From Pantoea conspicua (GTDB taxonomy: Bacteria > Pseudomonadota > Gammaproteobacteria > Enterobacterales > Enterobacteriaceae): 64,000 nucleotides of DNA. This document shows, one piece after another, positions 9,994-19,667 of this stretch. The notes under the pieces were generated by a model. The model saw nothing but the letters and a program-made list of their open reading frames with translations. It had not been told where the DNA came from and ran no database searches. The translations under genes were made by a program, and so were the position numbers. Positions within the stretch are counted from its first letter, which is position 1. Each line of letters starts with the position of its first letter. The DNA lies in NCBI RefSeq assembly GCF_002095315.1, contig NZ_MLFN01000003.1, positions 102,544 through 166,543 on the forward strand, given 5' to 3'.

Positions 9994-10941
9994 CTACTCA
10001 ACCCCGGCACTGCTGGCACCATTGCTGGCGACCTGACCTGATTTCTGTTTTTTGTAGGCCAGCGCGGCGGCCGGCACCGGCGCAGCCTTGCCGGTTTCAA
10101 TCCAGTCACGCAGGCGGTTGGCATCCGCAAAGTGGGTATATTTGCCAAAGGCGTCCAGCACCACCAGCGCTACCGGGCGATTGTTGATCATGGTGCGCAT
10201 CACCAGGCAGTGGCCCGCCTCGTCGGTGTAGCCGGTTTTGGTCAGCTGAATGCGCCAGTCATTTTTGTACACCAGATGATTGGTGTTGCGGAATGGCAAC
10301 GCGTAGCTCGGATGCGTGAAGACGGCGGTTTCTTCTTTAGTGGTACTGAGCGCGCCGAGCAGCGGATATTCCCGTGTCGCCTTAAGTAACTTAATCAGGT
10401 CCTGGGCACTGGAGACGTTTTGCGTGGAAAGCCCGGTCGGCTCAACGTAGCGGGTCTGTTTCATGCCCAGCGCGCGCGCTTTGGCGTTCATCGCCCGGAT
10501 AAAAGCGTTATAGCCGCCTGGATAGGCATGTGCCAGGCTGGCAGCGGCCCGGTTCTCAGAAGACATCAGCGCCAGCAGCAGCATATTGCGGCGGCTGATC
10601 TGGCTGTTGAGTTTGACGCGTGAAAATACCCCGCGCATCTCCGGCGTCTGGCTGACATCGACCGTCAGCATCTCATTCATCGGCAGATGCGCGTCCAGCA
10701 CCACCATTGCGGTCATCAGTTTGGTGATGGACGCGATCGGCCTGACCCGATCCGGATGACTGGAAAACAGCACTTTATTGCTGGTGAGATCGACAATCAT
10801 CGCGCTGCCAGAGGCAATCTGCGGTTGAGCAATCGGCGCCATTTGTGACAGCGAGGTGGACGCCTGCGCCGGTAAAACCATTCCCTGCCCGGAAACGAGC
10901 AGCGCCAGCGAGAACAAAGTGAAACGAATTTTTGCAGGCAT
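9994..10941 (-). CDS. pbpG: D-alanyl-D-alanine endopeptidase PBP7
   Basis: Periplasmic penicillin-binding protein of the S11 family that cleaves D-Ala-meso-DAP cross-links in peptidoglycan. The 315-residue product has a signal peptide (cleavage near AQAST) and the three active-site motifs in order: SITK (SxxK, about residue 69), SEN (SxN, about 127) and KTG (about 235). A basic, Ala/Ser-rich tail follows. Length and order match E. coli PbpG (about 310 residues). In E. coli pbpG lies beside dld; here about 7 kb of chitin and channel genes separate them. Confidence 0.96.
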   Translation of the reverse strand: MPAKIRFTLFSLALLVSGQGMVLPAQASTSLSQMAPIAQPQIASGSAMIVDLTSNKVLFSSHPDRVRPIASITKLMTAMVVLDAHLPMNEMLTVDVSQTPEMRGVFSRVKLNSQISRRNMLLLALMSSENRAAASLAHAYPGGYNAFIRAMNAKARALGMKQTRYVEPTGLSTQNVSSAQDLIKLLKATREYPLLGALSTTKEETAVFTHPSYALPFRNTNHLVYKNDWRIQLTKTGYTDEAGHCLVMRTMINNRPVALVVLDAFGKYTHFADANRLRDWIETGKAAPVPAAALAYKKQKSGQVASNGASSAGVE

Positions 10942-11080
10942 CGTAGAAAAAAGACCCGGTTGAGATTGTGCGCTGTGTCAGACACAGGCCGCCCGCATCA
11001 GTGCAGTCAGAGCGCGGGCTGGCAGCAGCATCATACGCTGAAGGTTAAGAAATTTCCTGGTGAGATTGTTTCCGGGCGTT

Positions 11081-11110
11081 AAAAAAGGCGCTGCCGCCAG
11101 CACGGCGGCA
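11081..11110 (-). terminator. Terminator of yohC
   Basis: On the minus strand, 8 bases past the yohC stop, a 7-bp stem (11092-11098 with 11104-11110) is followed by GCGCC and a run of six T. Confidence 0.8.
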
Positions 11111-11118
11111 ACGGCAGA

Positions 11119-11706
11119 TCAGAACAGTCGGGGTCCATAACCCCACAGAATGACGGTCATCGCCAGTAACACTTCAAACACCAGCACGCCAATCGCCAGC
11201 GTGGAGCCGGAGAAACGCAGGCTCTCTTCACGGTCAATATTCAGAAACAGCGGAATGCCGATGTAGAGCAGATAGCCGGTATAGACCAGCGCTAAAGCGC
11301 CGACCAGCACGCAGAGCCAGACCAGCGGATAGAGTGCCACCAGTCCACTAAGAAACAGCGGTGTAGCGACATAGCCAGCAAACACGGTGCAGCGCTGTAC
11401 GCCTGGCCGTTGCGGATAATTACGTGCCATCCAGTGGATCACCCGACCCATCACCGTCACGCCACCCAGTATAATCAGATAGAACAGGATACCGAGCCCA
11501 ATCCCGGTCGCGATATTAAGCTGTACAAACTGCCCCTCACCGAGATTCCAGCCCAGTTGCGTAGTGCCGATAAAGGCGCAGATAACCGGGATCGCCGCCA
11601 TCAACAGGACATGGTGGGTGTAATGGTGCGAGACGCTCTCATTCTCTTGCTTGATATGACGCATTTCCTGATTCGGATGCGCCAGAAGTCCCCAGACATG
11701 GTTCAT
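11119..11706 (-). CDS. yohC: Inner membrane protein YohC (Yip1-domain family)
   Basis: A 195-residue membrane protein with about five transmembrane segments, beginning MNHVWGLLAHPNQEMRHIKQE as in E. coli YohC and carrying the Yip1-like N-terminal signature. Function is unknown in bacteria. Synteny (pbpG, yohC, yohD, yohF) is the same as in E. coli. It diverges from yohD across about 200 bases. Confidence 0.93.
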   Translation of the reverse strand: MNHVWGLLAHPNQEMRHIKQENESVSHHYTHHVLLMAAIPVICAFIGTTQLGWNLGEGQFVQLNIATGIGLGILFYLIILGGVTVMGRVIHWMARNYPQRPGVQRCTVFAGYVATPLFLSGLVALYPLVWLCVLVGALALVYTGYLLYIGIPLFLNIDREESLRFSGSTLAIGVLVFEVLLAMTVILWGYGPRLF

Positions 11707-11912
11707 ACAGTCACTCCTCTGATGCGAAGGGCTGCCCGGAACGGCAAGAGGGTCTCTGAGGGCAGCGACAGTTCAAGTATAAACAGCAGTACAACTTTCG
11801 GGGTCGCTGAGCAAAAAAACAGCAAAGATAAGCGCAGGGGCGGACGGTGGGCGGAAGCGAAGCCAAAACGCGTATAGACTTAAAGAAACAGACACAAACA
11901 GGGAGAGTCGCT

Positions 11913-12491
11913 TTGCATTTGGATATCAACGGATTAATTACCCAGTACGGCTATCTGGCGCTGTTGATTGGCTGTATTGCCGAAGGCGAAACCTTTACCT
12001 TACTCGGCGGCGTCGCCGCCCATGAGGGCCTGCTGCACTATGCGGGCGTGGTGCTGGCCGCGATGGCTGGCGGCATCATTGGCGATCAGCTGCTCTACTG
12101 GATTGGGCGCCGCTACGGCGCGCGCATCCTGCGTCGTCTGAAAAAACATCAGGATAAAGTGGTCAAGGCGAACAGGCTGATCAAGCAGCGACCGAGCCTG
12201 TTTGTTATCGGCGTGCGCTTTATGTATGGCTTCCGGCTGATTGGTCCCATCATCATCGGTGCCAGCCGCCTCAATCCGATGAAGTTTTTCATTCTCAACG
12301 TGATTGGGGCGGCAATCTGGGCGCTGATTTTTGTCACCCTCGGCTACTTTGCCGGCGGCATCATCGCCCCGTGGCTGCACAAACTCGACCAGCACCTGAA
12401 GCATCTGCTGTGGCTGGTCGGTGCGATCGTGTTTGCCTTTGTGCTGCGCTGGGTGATCCGCCGCTGGCATAACCGTCGGGCCAATCAGTAA
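11913..12491 (+). CDS. yohD: DedA-family inner membrane protein YohD
   Basis: DedA (SNARE-associated/VTT) family membrane protein of about 193 residues; DedA proteins are linked to membrane lipid scrambling and proton-motive-force homeostasis. Visible family motifs include AEGETFTLLGGVAAHEG, GDQLLYWIGRRYG and RFMYGFRLIGPIIIGAS. There is no ATG near the conserved N-terminus: either TTG 11913 (7 bases after GGAG, better spacing) or TTG 11919 (aligns exactly with the E. coli start MDLNTLI) is used. A longer frame from ATG 11847 exists but adds residues absent from the family. The 3' end overlaps yohF by 7 bases, tail to tail. Confidence 0.93.
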   Translation: MHLDINGLITQYGYLALLIGCIAEGETFTLLGGVAAHEGLLHYAGVVLAAMAGGIIGDQLLYWIGRRYGARILRRLKKHQDKVVKANRLIKQRPSLFVIGVRFMYGFRLIGPIIIGASRLNPMKFFILNVIGAAIWALIFVTLGYFAGGIIAPWLHKLDQHLKHLLWLVGAIVFAFVLRWVIRRWHNRRANQ

Positions 12492-13258
12492 CCTTTGAAC
12501 TGCGGATTCGCCAGCATGAATCCGCCGTCGATGATAAAGGACTGGCCGGTGGTGTAGGTCGCCCACTCAGAGCAGAGCCAGGCGACCATACTGGCGATTT
12601 CGTGGGTGTCGCCGGGCCGACCAGCCGGGATCTCCGGCATCTTCACCTTGTGCGCATCTTCGTCACTCATCTTATTCATCGGCGTGGCGATAGCGCCAGG
12701 TGCCACCGCATTAACCAGAATATTGTGCGGCAGCAGGCTCAGCGCCATCGATTTGGTCAGACCGCCCGCCGCATGTTTTGCTGCCGTGTAGGCCACCGAA
12801 CCGGGCAGCGGCGTGTGCTCATGCACCGAGGTGATATTGATAATACGACCACCTTCGCCCTGCTCAACCATCTTACGGGCCGCAATCTGGCCGCAGACGA
12901 AGACGCCATCCACGTCGACGGCAAAGGTTTTACGCCAGTCTTCATAGGTGACATCAAGGAAATCCGCTTTGAAATTAGCCCCGGCATTGTTCACCAGTAC
13001 GTCAATGCGGCCAAACTGATCAATCAGCTGTTGCAGTGACCGGCCGCCCTGTTCAGGATCGGCCAAATCCAGCTGGATAATCTCCGCACGCCGGCCTTTG
13101 TCCCGCACTAACTGTGCGGTATGTTGCGCGCCCTCTTCATCAGAACGCCAGGTGATACCAATGTCAAAGCCCTGCTCTGCCAGCATTTCAGCACAGCGGC
13201 TGCCGATGCCCGAGTCTGATGCGGTGATAATGGCGACTTTACTCTGTGGTGTGGTCAT
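12485..13258 (-). CDS. yohF: Short-chain dehydrogenase/reductase YohF
   Basis: A 257-residue classical SDR oxidoreductase using NAD(P)H; physiological substrate not established for the family member YohF. Rossmann motif TASDSGIG (about residues 12-19, replacing the usual TGxxxGIG), NNAG (about 89), catalytic Ser in ITSVHEH, and YTAAK (YxxxK). A GGAGG-like ribosome site precedes the ATG. Tail-to-tail with yohD, as in E. coli. Confidence 0.94.
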   Translation of the reverse strand: MTTPQSKVAIITASDSGIGSRCAEMLAEQGFDIGITWRSDEEGAQHTAQLVRDKGRRAEIIQLDLADPEQGGRSLQQLIDQFGRIDVLVNNAGANFKADFLDVTYEDWRKTFAVDVDGVFVCGQIAARKMVEQGEGGRIINITSVHEHTPLPGSVAYTAAKHAAGGLTKSMALSLLPHNILVNAVAPGAIATPMNKMSDEDAHKVKMPEIPAGRPGDTHEIASMVAWLCSEWATYTTGQSFIIDGGFMLANPQFKGY

Positions 13259-13445
13259 AACGGCCTCCTTTAGGAAAAAGTGTCACCACCAGTATAACGT
13301 TCCTGAAAAAATCGCCCGCCGTCAGCGCCCATTCTGTCAACCGGTCGCTGATGCAATCCGGCGCTGAATGAACCCTCTGTGCCAGGCGGCCGCCGACGCT
13401 GCCGCCTCGACTATAGTTAGCAATGACACTAACAGGGAGAAACGG

Positions 13446-15260
13446 ATGAGTAAGGTAAAACGCAACATTGAGGACCACGGCGTGATTGGTGATCTGCGCA
13501 CCTGTGCGCTGGTCGCCAATGACGGCACCATCGATTATCTCTGCTGGCCTGAACTCGATAGCCCTTCGGTTTTTTCCGCATTGCTTGACAGTGATGACGC
13601 CGGACTCTTCTCTCTGGCCCCGGACTGGCAGAACGTGCGCCGCCAGCAGCTCTATCTGCCTGATACCAACATTTTACAAACCCGCTGGCTGGGCGATGAA
13701 GGCGTAGCCGAAATCACCGACTACATGCCGATTTGCGATGATGATGACAAACTGCCACGGCTGATTCGTCGGGTGAAAATGGTGCGCGGCAAAGCGCGGT
13801 TCGCCATGCGTTGTTCCCCCCGGCACGACTACGCCAGGGCGCAGACCCGCGCCGAAGTGCAGCATGGCTGCATCGATTTTCATGCTGAAGGTCAGCCTTC
13901 GCTGCGTCTGGCCGCCACCGTGGTGATGACGCTGGAGGAGAACAGTGCCACCGCCGATTTTACCCTGCAGGCGGGCGAGCATGCTGAATTTGAATTTGGC
14001 AGCGTCAACGACGCGCATATCGAAGCGCTCTCCACCGAACACTGTTTTGAAGAGACGCTGAATTACTGGCGTCGCTGGAGCGCCCGCAGCACCTATCAGG
14101 GCCGCTGGCGCGAAATGGTTCAGCGCTCGGCGCTGGCGTTAAAACTGCTGACCTCGCATCGGCACGGCTCAATCGCCGCCGCTGCCACCTTTGGCCTGCC
14201 GGAAGAGCTGGGCGGCGAGCGCAACTGGGATTATCGCGCCTCGTGGATCCGCGATGCCTCCTTCAGCATGTACGCCCTGATGCGCCTCGGCTATGTCGAT
14301 GAAGCCAAACACTTCACCCAGTGGGTCGGGCGCTGTGTTGAAAACAGCCATCATGACGAAATGCGCCTGCAGGTGATGTACCGGCTGGACAGCGGCACCG
14401 AATTGCACGAAATGGAGCTGCTCAATCTGTCAGGCTACGGTGATTCGCGGCCGGTGCGCATCGGTAATGATGCGTGGCAGCAGACTCAGCTGGATATCTA
14501 CGGCGAACTCATGGATGCGGTCTACCTTGCCAATAAATATGGCGAGGCGATTTCGCAACGTGGCTGGAAGCACGTGACACAGATGATCGACCGGCTGTGC
14601 GACAAGTGGAATCAGCCCGATGCCGGTATCTGGGAGATGCGCGGCCAGCCGGAGCATTTTCTGCATTCGCGCCTGATGTGCTGGGTGGCAATGGACCGCG
14701 CGCTGCGCCTGGGCATGAAGCGCTCGTTGCCGATGCCCTATGAGCGCTGGGATCGGGTGCGGCGTGAGATCCGTGAAGATATCTGGGCCAACTTCTGGAA
14801 CAGCGAACGCGGCCATTTCTCTTCTACCCGCCACGGTGAGCATCTTGATGCCTCGATGCTGCTGATGCCGCTGGTGCGCTTTGTCGGGGCCACCGATCCC
14901 GACTGGATTGCCACACTGGATGCCATCAAAACCCATCTGGTCAGCGACGGTATGGTACGGCGCTACAACATCGACGAGACGCCGGCAGATGGTCTGCAGG
15001 GGTCGGAAGGGTCATTTGGTGCCTGTTCATTCTGGTATGTCGAATGCCTGGCCCGCGCGGGCCGGATTCAGGAAGCGCATTTCGAATTTGAGAAGCTGCT
15101 AAGCTACGCCAACCCGCTGGGCCTCTACGCCGAGGAATTTGACAGCCGTGGCCATGCGCTGGGGAATACGCCGCAGGCGCTGACGCACCTGGCGTTAATC
15201 AGTGCCGCATTTTTCCTGAATCGTAAACTCAGTGGTGAAGTGACATTATGGCAGCCCTGA
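13446..15260 (+). CDS. Glycoside hydrolase family 15 protein (glucoamylase/trehalase type)
   Basis: A 604-residue cytoplasmic protein (no signal peptide) of the GH15 (alpha/alpha)6-barrel family. The N-terminal supersandwich domain starts IEDHGVIGDLRTCALVANDGTIDYLCWP; the barrel has GGERNWDYRASWIRDASFSMYAL, and two candidate catalytic glutamates, E397 in GIWEMRG (general acid) and E563/E564 in LYAEEFD (general base). Bacterial proteins with this layout hydrolyse alpha-glucosides, several of them trehalose; the substrate here cannot be read from sequence. ATG 13446 follows AGGGAG. It has no counterpart at this site in E. coli and stands between yohF and an L,D-transpeptidase. Confidence 0.9.
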   Translation: MSKVKRNIEDHGVIGDLRTCALVANDGTIDYLCWPELDSPSVFSALLDSDDAGLFSLAPDWQNVRRQQLYLPDTNILQTRWLGDEGVAEITDYMPICDDDDKLPRLIRRVKMVRGKARFAMRCSPRHDYARAQTRAEVQHGCIDFHAEGQPSLRLAATVVMTLEENSATADFTLQAGEHAEFEFGSVNDAHIEALSTEHCFEETLNYWRRWSARSTYQGRWREMVQRSALALKLLTSHRHGSIAAAATFGLPEELGGERNWDYRASWIRDASFSMYALMRLGYVDEAKHFTQWVGRCVENSHHDEMRLQVMYRLDSGTELHEMELLNLSGYGDSRPVRIGNDAWQQTQLDIYGELMDAVYLANKYGEAISQRGWKHVTQMIDRLCDKWNQPDAGIWEMRGQPEHFLHSRLMCWVAMDRALRLGMKRSLPMPYERWDRVRREIREDIWANFWNSERGHFSSTRHGEHLDASMLLMPLVRFVGATDPDWIATLDAIKTHLVSDGMVRRYNIDETPADGLQGSEGSFGACSFWYVECLARAGRIQEAHFEFEKLLSYANPLGLYAEEFDSRGHALGNTPQALTHLALISAAFFLNRKLSGEVTLWQP

Positions 15261-15417
15261 AGCCGTTTTTTTTACGCCAGCGGTGGCTGAAAAATGCCGG
15301 TTTAACACGGGAAGTTACGTAAAGTATTTCCGGCAGGTTAAAATCCTGATTCACATCGTCAGATTAATGAACATATAATGCGCAGCAGGTCACATTGGCC
15401 AGCATGGGTTCGATACA

Positions 15418-15446
15418 TTGACAAGCCTGAAACATGGCGATAAAGA
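15418..15446 (+). promoter_or_regulatory. Candidate sigma-70 promoter of ldtB
   Basis: TTGACA (15418-15423), 17-base spacer, TAAAGA (15441-15446). It lies so close to the ATG at 15457 that a transcript from it would be almost leaderless, so an upstream promoter around the TATAAT-like element near 15373-15379 is an alternative. No clear Shine-Dalgarno precedes the gene. Confidence 0.4.
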
Positions 15447-15456
15447 CTTGTAAAAT

Positions 15457-16551
15457 ATGAAAATGAGCATTCGCGCGTTCGCTTCAATCGCATTGGCTTT
15501 GGCGGCGTTTAGCCAGTCAGCCTTTGCTGTGGTTTACCCGTTACCGCCGGCCAACAGCCGGTTGATCGGGGAAAATATCGAGATTACTGTTCCTGAGGAC
15601 AGTAAACTGCCGCTGGAGGCCTTTGCGGCACAATACCAGATGGGTCTCAGCAACATGCTGGAAGCCAATCCGGGGGTTGACGTTTATCTGCCTAAGGCTG
15701 GCAGTAAAATGATCATCCCACAGCAGCTGATCCTGCCTGATGCACCGCGCGAAGGCGTCGTGATCAACAGCGCTGAGATGCGTCTCTACTACTATCCGAA
15801 AGGCAGCAAAACCGTGGTGGTATTGCCGATTGGTATCGGTGAGCTGGGTAAAGATACCCCGATCAACTGGACCACGGCGGTAGAACGTAAGAAAGATGGC
15901 CCGACCTGGACGCCAACCAAAGCGATGCACGCCGAATATGCAGCACGTGGCGAGAATCTGCCAGCGGTGTTCCCGGCCGGTCCGGATAACCCGATGGGGC
16001 TGTATGCGCTCTATATTGGTCGCCTGTATGCGATTCACGGCACCAATGCCAACTTTGGTATCGGCCTGCGCGTCAGCCATGGCTGTGTACGTCTGCGCGC
16101 CGAGGATATCAAATGGCTGTACCACAACGTGCCGGTCGGTACGCGGGTGCAGTTCGTTGATCAGCCAGTGAAAGCGACTATCGAGCCGGACGGTTCGCGT
16201 TATGTCGAAGTGCATAACCCGCTGTCAACCACTGAAGAGCAGTTTAACTCGCGTGAGCTGGTACCGATTACGCTGACACAGGCGGTGAGTAAAGTGCTGG
16301 TCGATGCCAGTGTTAATCAGGACCAGGTGAACGGTGCCATTCAGAGCCGTACCGGTATGCCGGTAAAAGTGAACGGTGTGGAGAACAACATCCAGACCGC
16401 ACCGGTTGACGTGCCAGAGAACCCACAGGCTGCACCACAGGAGCAGCCAATGACGCCGGTGACTTCACAGGGCGCCAGCACCGACGCCGCGCAGCCACAG
16501 CAGCAGCCGGTTACGGCGCCTGCGCCTGCCACGGCGAATAGTAACTCCTAA
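15457..16551 (+). CDS. ldtB: L,D-transpeptidase, LdtB (YbiS) type
   Basis: Periplasmic YkuD-family enzyme that attaches Braun lipoprotein to meso-DAP of peptidoglycan. Signal peptide ending [11 protein letters not shown]; a LysM-like stretch (about 40-85, [19 protein letters not shown]); YkuD domain with [13 protein letters not shown] and the catalytic motif SHGCVR (Cys210). The segment [15 protein letters not shown] and the post-catalytic region resemble E. coli YbiS more than ErfK or YcfS. At 364 residues it is about 55 longer than LdtB because of a Pro/Gln/Ala-rich tail beyond residue 305. Start could also be the ATG at 15463; no strong ribosome site distinguishes them. Confidence 0.9.
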   Translation: MKMSIRAFASIALALAAFSQSAFAVVYPLPPANSRLIGENIEITVPEDSKLPLEAFAAQYQMGLSNMLEANPGVDVYLPKAGSKMIIPQQLILPDAPREGVVINSAEMRLYYYPKGSKTVVVLPIGIGELGKDTPINWTTAVERKKDGPTWTPTKAMHAEYAARGENLPAVFPAGPDNPMGLYALYIGRLYAIHGTNANFGIGLRVSHGCVRLRAEDIKWLYHNVPVGTRVQFVDQPVKATIEPDGSRYVEVHNPLSTTEEQFNSRELVPITLTQAVSKVLVDASVNQDQVNGAIQSRTGMPVKVNGVENNIQTAPVDVPENPQAAPQEQPMTPVTSQGASTDAAQPQQQPVTAPAPATANSNS

Positions 16552-16570
16552 TCGCCGTTCCGTTCTCCGA

Positions 16571-16597
16571 AGCCAGCGCCCGTCGCTGGCTTTTTTA
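16571..16597 (+). terminator. Terminator after ldtB
   Basis: Seven-bp GC stem (16572-16578 with 16584-16590) followed by six T, 20 bases past the stop codon. Confidence 0.88.
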
Positions 16598-16784
16598 TGG
16601 CCTGCATTTGCCAGACGTTACCCTTTCCTTTGCGCGTTGCCCGCCCAGCCGATAGCGGCCAGCGCGGCTTCCGGTGTCGCCGGATCGCGCGCTTGCCCGT
16701 CATTTTACTGTCATAGAAAGCGCGTATCACACTGCGATGTACCGGTGCAAATCAGCATCCGGCATCCGCAATGCGAGGTACACC

Positions 16785-18386
16785 ATGAGCGAAAACAGTC
16801 TCTCTTCTTCCTCATCGACCCGACGCCCTGATTTTAATGGCAAAAGCAGCCGCTTTAGCAAGCCGCTGTTTTTCATCCTGCTGGTCGCCGGGCTGGCGTT
16901 TGCCGGGCTGAATCTGGTCAAGGATGTTGAACAAACCAACATGCCGGTGACCCGCTACCTGCCGTTCTTTTTGCTGGGACTGGCGCTGCTGATCGCGCTG
17001 GGCTTTGAGTTCGTCAACGGCTTTCATGACACCGCCAACGCCGTCGCGACGGTGATCTACACCCATTCACTGACCCCAGGTGTGGCGGTGGTCTGGTCCG
17101 GCATCTGTAATTTTCTCGGCGTGCTGCTCTCCAGCGGCGTGGTCGCTTTTGGCATCATCTCCCTGCTGCCGGTGGAGCTGATTCTGCAGGCCAGCAGCGG
17201 TAACGGCTTTGCCATGGTTTATGCCCTGCTGTTCTCGGCGATTATCTGGAACCTCGGCACCTGGTATTTCGGCCTGCCCTCCTCCTCCTCGCATACCCTG
17301 ATTGGCTCGATCATCGGCGTCGGGGTGGCGAACGCGATTCTGCACGGGCGCAGCGGCCTGAGCGGCGTCGACTGGGATCAGGCACTGAAGGTCGGCTATG
17401 CGCTGCTGCTGTCACCGGTGGTCGGTTTTGTCTGCGCCGGGCTGTTGCTGTGGGTCATGAAGCTGTGTATCCGCAATCGCCAGCTCTACAGCGCGCCGCA
17501 GAATGACCAGCCGCCGCCGGTCTGGATCCGCGGCCTGCTGATTCTGACCTGTACCGGCGTCTCCTTTGCGCACGGTTCTAACGACGGTCAGAAAGGAATG
17601 GGGCTGATTATGCTGATCCTGGTGGGCACCATGCCGATCGCCTACGCACTTAACCGATCGCTGCCGCCGGATCAGATCCCACGCGTCGCGTCGCTCACCG
17701 AGGTCACTGAACAACAACTGCTGCAACTGCAGCCGGCCGCGCCTAAGCCGCCTGCCCCACGCGACGTGCTGATCGCCTTTGTCGGCAGCAGCCAGCTCAA
17801 TCCTAACGTGTTACCGGCACTGGCGATGACCCTCAATGAGATTGGCGACCAGATACGCCGCTACGGATCGATGGAGAATATTCCGGCGCAGTCGGTGGCC
17901 AACACCCGTAACCAGATGTACCTGGCCTCAGAGACCATCAGGCATCTGCAAAGCGCAGAGGTAAAGCTGCCGGAAGAGACCGAACGTAATCTGAAAGCGG
18001 TGAAAACCGAGCTCGACAGCGCAACCCGATTTATTCCGATGTGGGTAAAAGTGGTGGTGGCGATCGCGCTGGGGCTGGGCACCATGGTGGGCTGGCGACG
18101 GATTGTGGTAACGGTGGGCGAACGGATTGGTAAAACGCACCTCAGCTATGCACAGGGAGCCAGCGCCGAGCTGGTGGCGATGGCGACCATTGGCGCGGCA
18201 GACGGCTTCGGCTTGCCGGTCTCAACCACTCACGTTCTGTCGTCGGGCGTGGCGGGCACCATGGCGGCTAACCGCTCCGGTTTGCAGTTATCGACGCTGC
18301 GTAATCTGGCAGTGGCCTGGGTACTGACCCTGCCGGTGTCGATTCTGCTCTCGGCGCTGCTCTACTGGCTGTTTATTCATCTCTGA
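16785..18386 (+). CDS. Inorganic phosphate transporter, PiT family
   Basis: A 533-residue multi-spanning permease that co-transports phosphate (probably as metal-phosphate) with protons. Both family repeats are visible: GFEFVNGFHDTANAVATV near residue 75 and GAADGFGLPVSTTHVLSSG near 470, with SHTLIGS and FAHGSNDGQKG between. A long hydrophilic central loop (about 300-430) rich in Gln/Pro separates the two halves; it is unlike E. coli PitA/PitB in sequence. Start taken at ATG 16785 (MSENSLSSSSSTRRP); the frame is open further upstream, but that extension is not conserved-looking. Unlinked to any pho gene here. Confidence 0.9.
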   Translation: MSENSLSSSSSTRRPDFNGKSSRFSKPLFFILLVAGLAFAGLNLVKDVEQTNMPVTRYLPFFLLGLALLIALGFEFVNGFHDTANAVATVIYTHSLTPGVAVVWSGICNFLGVLLSSGVVAFGIISLLPVELILQASSGNGFAMVYALLFSAIIWNLGTWYFGLPSSSSHTLIGSIIGVGVANAILHGRSGLSGVDWDQALKVGYALLLSPVVGFVCAGLLLWVMKLCIRNRQLYSAPQNDQPPPVWIRGLLILTCTGVSFAHGSNDGQKGMGLIMLILVGTMPIAYALNRSLPPDQIPRVASLTEVTEQQLLQLQPAAPKPPAPRDVLIAFVGSSQLNPNVLPALAMTLNEIGDQIRRYGSMENIPAQSVANTRNQMYLASETIRHLQSAEVKLPEETERNLKAVKTELDSATRFIPMWVKVVVAIALGLGTMVGWRRIVVTVGERIGKTHLSYAQGASAELVAMATIGAADGFGLPVSTTHVLSSGVAGTMAANRSGLQLSTLRNLAVAWVLTLPVSILLSALLYWLFIHL

Positions 18387-18391
18387 TCATA

Positions 18392-18428
18392 CAAAACCGG
18401 CCGGCACTTAACCCGCCTGCCGGTTTTG
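18392..18428. terminator. Bidirectional terminator between the PiT and MFS genes
   Basis: A 10-bp stem (18392-18401 with 18419-18428) flanked by A and T runs sits between two convergent genes. It overlaps the last codons of the MFS gene. Confidence 0.8.
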
Positions 18429-19595
18429 CCAGTAAAGCCGCAGCGTGATCAACAGCGCGCCCAGTACCATCAGCGCCGCCGCCAGGTAAACCGACTGCAT
18501 GCCCCAGTGACCGATGAACAATCCCGCCACCGGACCGGTCAGACCGAGTCCGAGATCGAGAAAGGCAGAATAGGTGCCCAGCGCCGATCCCTGATCCTGA
18601 CGTCCGACCTGCTTAACCGCCTCGACGCCGAGCGCCGGAAACACCAGCGAGAAGCCGCAGCCGGTAAGAAAGGCACCCGCCCCCACCAGCCAGGCGCTGT
18701 CGGCCTGCCAGATGATGATCAGCCCCAGGCACTCCAGCAGAAAAGAGAACAGAGAGACCTGCAATCCGCCAAACAGGGTAATAAAGCGGCCAAAACCGAG
18801 GCGCACCAGCACAAAGCCGAGGCTAAAGACGGACAGCGCCCAGGCCGCGCCCTGCCAGTCGCGGCTGGCAAAATAGAGCGTGATAAAGGTGGCGATCACG
18901 CCGAAACCGATGGTGCCGCAGCCGAGTGCCAGACCATACAACCAGACGCGGGAGAAGACCCGGTGAAACGGAATCCGTTCGCCCACGCTGACGGTCACCG
19001 CCGGTTTGCGGCTGGCCATCAGATAGCCGATGACACCCATTAGCGCAATCAGCCCGGCAAAGCCGCTCATCCCCAATCCGCTGTTGAGCATCACCCCAAG
19101 CGGCGCGCCAATCGCCATCGCCAGATAGGTGGCGACGCCGTTCCACGAGATAACGCGCGCGGTCTGCATCGGACCCACGATGTTCATGCCCCACAAGGTT
19201 GAACCGGTGCTGCTGAAGCTCTCACCCACGCCAAGAAACAGCCGCCCCAGCGCCAGCAGCGCCAGACTCAGCCATGGCCATTCGGTCAGTAGCGCAGCAA
19301 TAATGGTCAGCACACCGCTCATGCCGCAGCAGAGCAATCCCAGCATCACCACCCGTTTCGGACCGAGGCTATCGGCCAGACGGCCCGACTGCGGGCGGCT
19401 GAGCAGCGTCGCAAAATATTGAATGCTGATGATCAGCCCGGCGACAAACGAACTGAATCCGAGATGGTTTTTGACAAAGCCCGGCAGCACGGCCAGCGGA
19501 AGACCAACGGAGAGATAGCAGAAGAAGGTGAAAACGATTACCGAGAGGATACGTTTATTGAGCTGGCTGTTGCTCAATACAGCGACATCAGACAT
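18408..19595 (-). CDS. MFS transporter, YhhS/YfcJ-like (UPF0226)
   Basis: A 395-residue major facilitator with 12 predicted membrane helices. The motif-A region reads SRPQSGRLADSLGPKRVV, and FLGVGESFSSTGSTLWGMNIVGP, RVISWNGVATYLAMAIGAPLG and GCGFSLVFPALGVEAVK are shared with E. coli YhhS and YfcJ. Substrate is not established for the group; efflux is the usual proposal. Single gene, convergent with the phosphate transporter. Confidence 0.88.
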   Translation of the reverse strand: MSDVAVLSNSQLNKRILSVIVFTFFCYLSVGLPLAVLPGFVKNHLGFSSFVAGLIISIQYFATLLSRPQSGRLADSLGPKRVVMLGLLCCGMSGVLTIIAALLTEWPWLSLALLALGRLFLGVGESFSSTGSTLWGMNIVGPMQTARVISWNGVATYLAMAIGAPLGVMLNSGLGMSGFAGLIALMGVIGYLMASRKPAVTVSVGERIPFHRVFSRVWLYGLALGCGTIGFGVIATFITLYFASRDWQGAAWALSVFSLGFVLVRLGFGRFITLFGGLQVSLFSFLLECLGLIIIWQADSAWLVGAGAFLTGCGFSLVFPALGVEAVKQVGRQDQGSALGTYSAFLDLGLGLTGPVAGLFIGHWGMQSVYLAAALMVLGALLITLRLYWQNRQAG

Positions 19596-19667
19596 AGCAG
19601 GCTTGTAAGGTAAGGGAAATTTTTCCCACTATACCGTCAGGCCGCTAAGGGGTCGCCTGATTTTTTA

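Noticed and set aside
15541..16215. Open frame of 224 codons opposite ldtB
   Set aside because: Antisense shadow of a well-recognised L,D-transpeptidase; no ribosome site and no domain.
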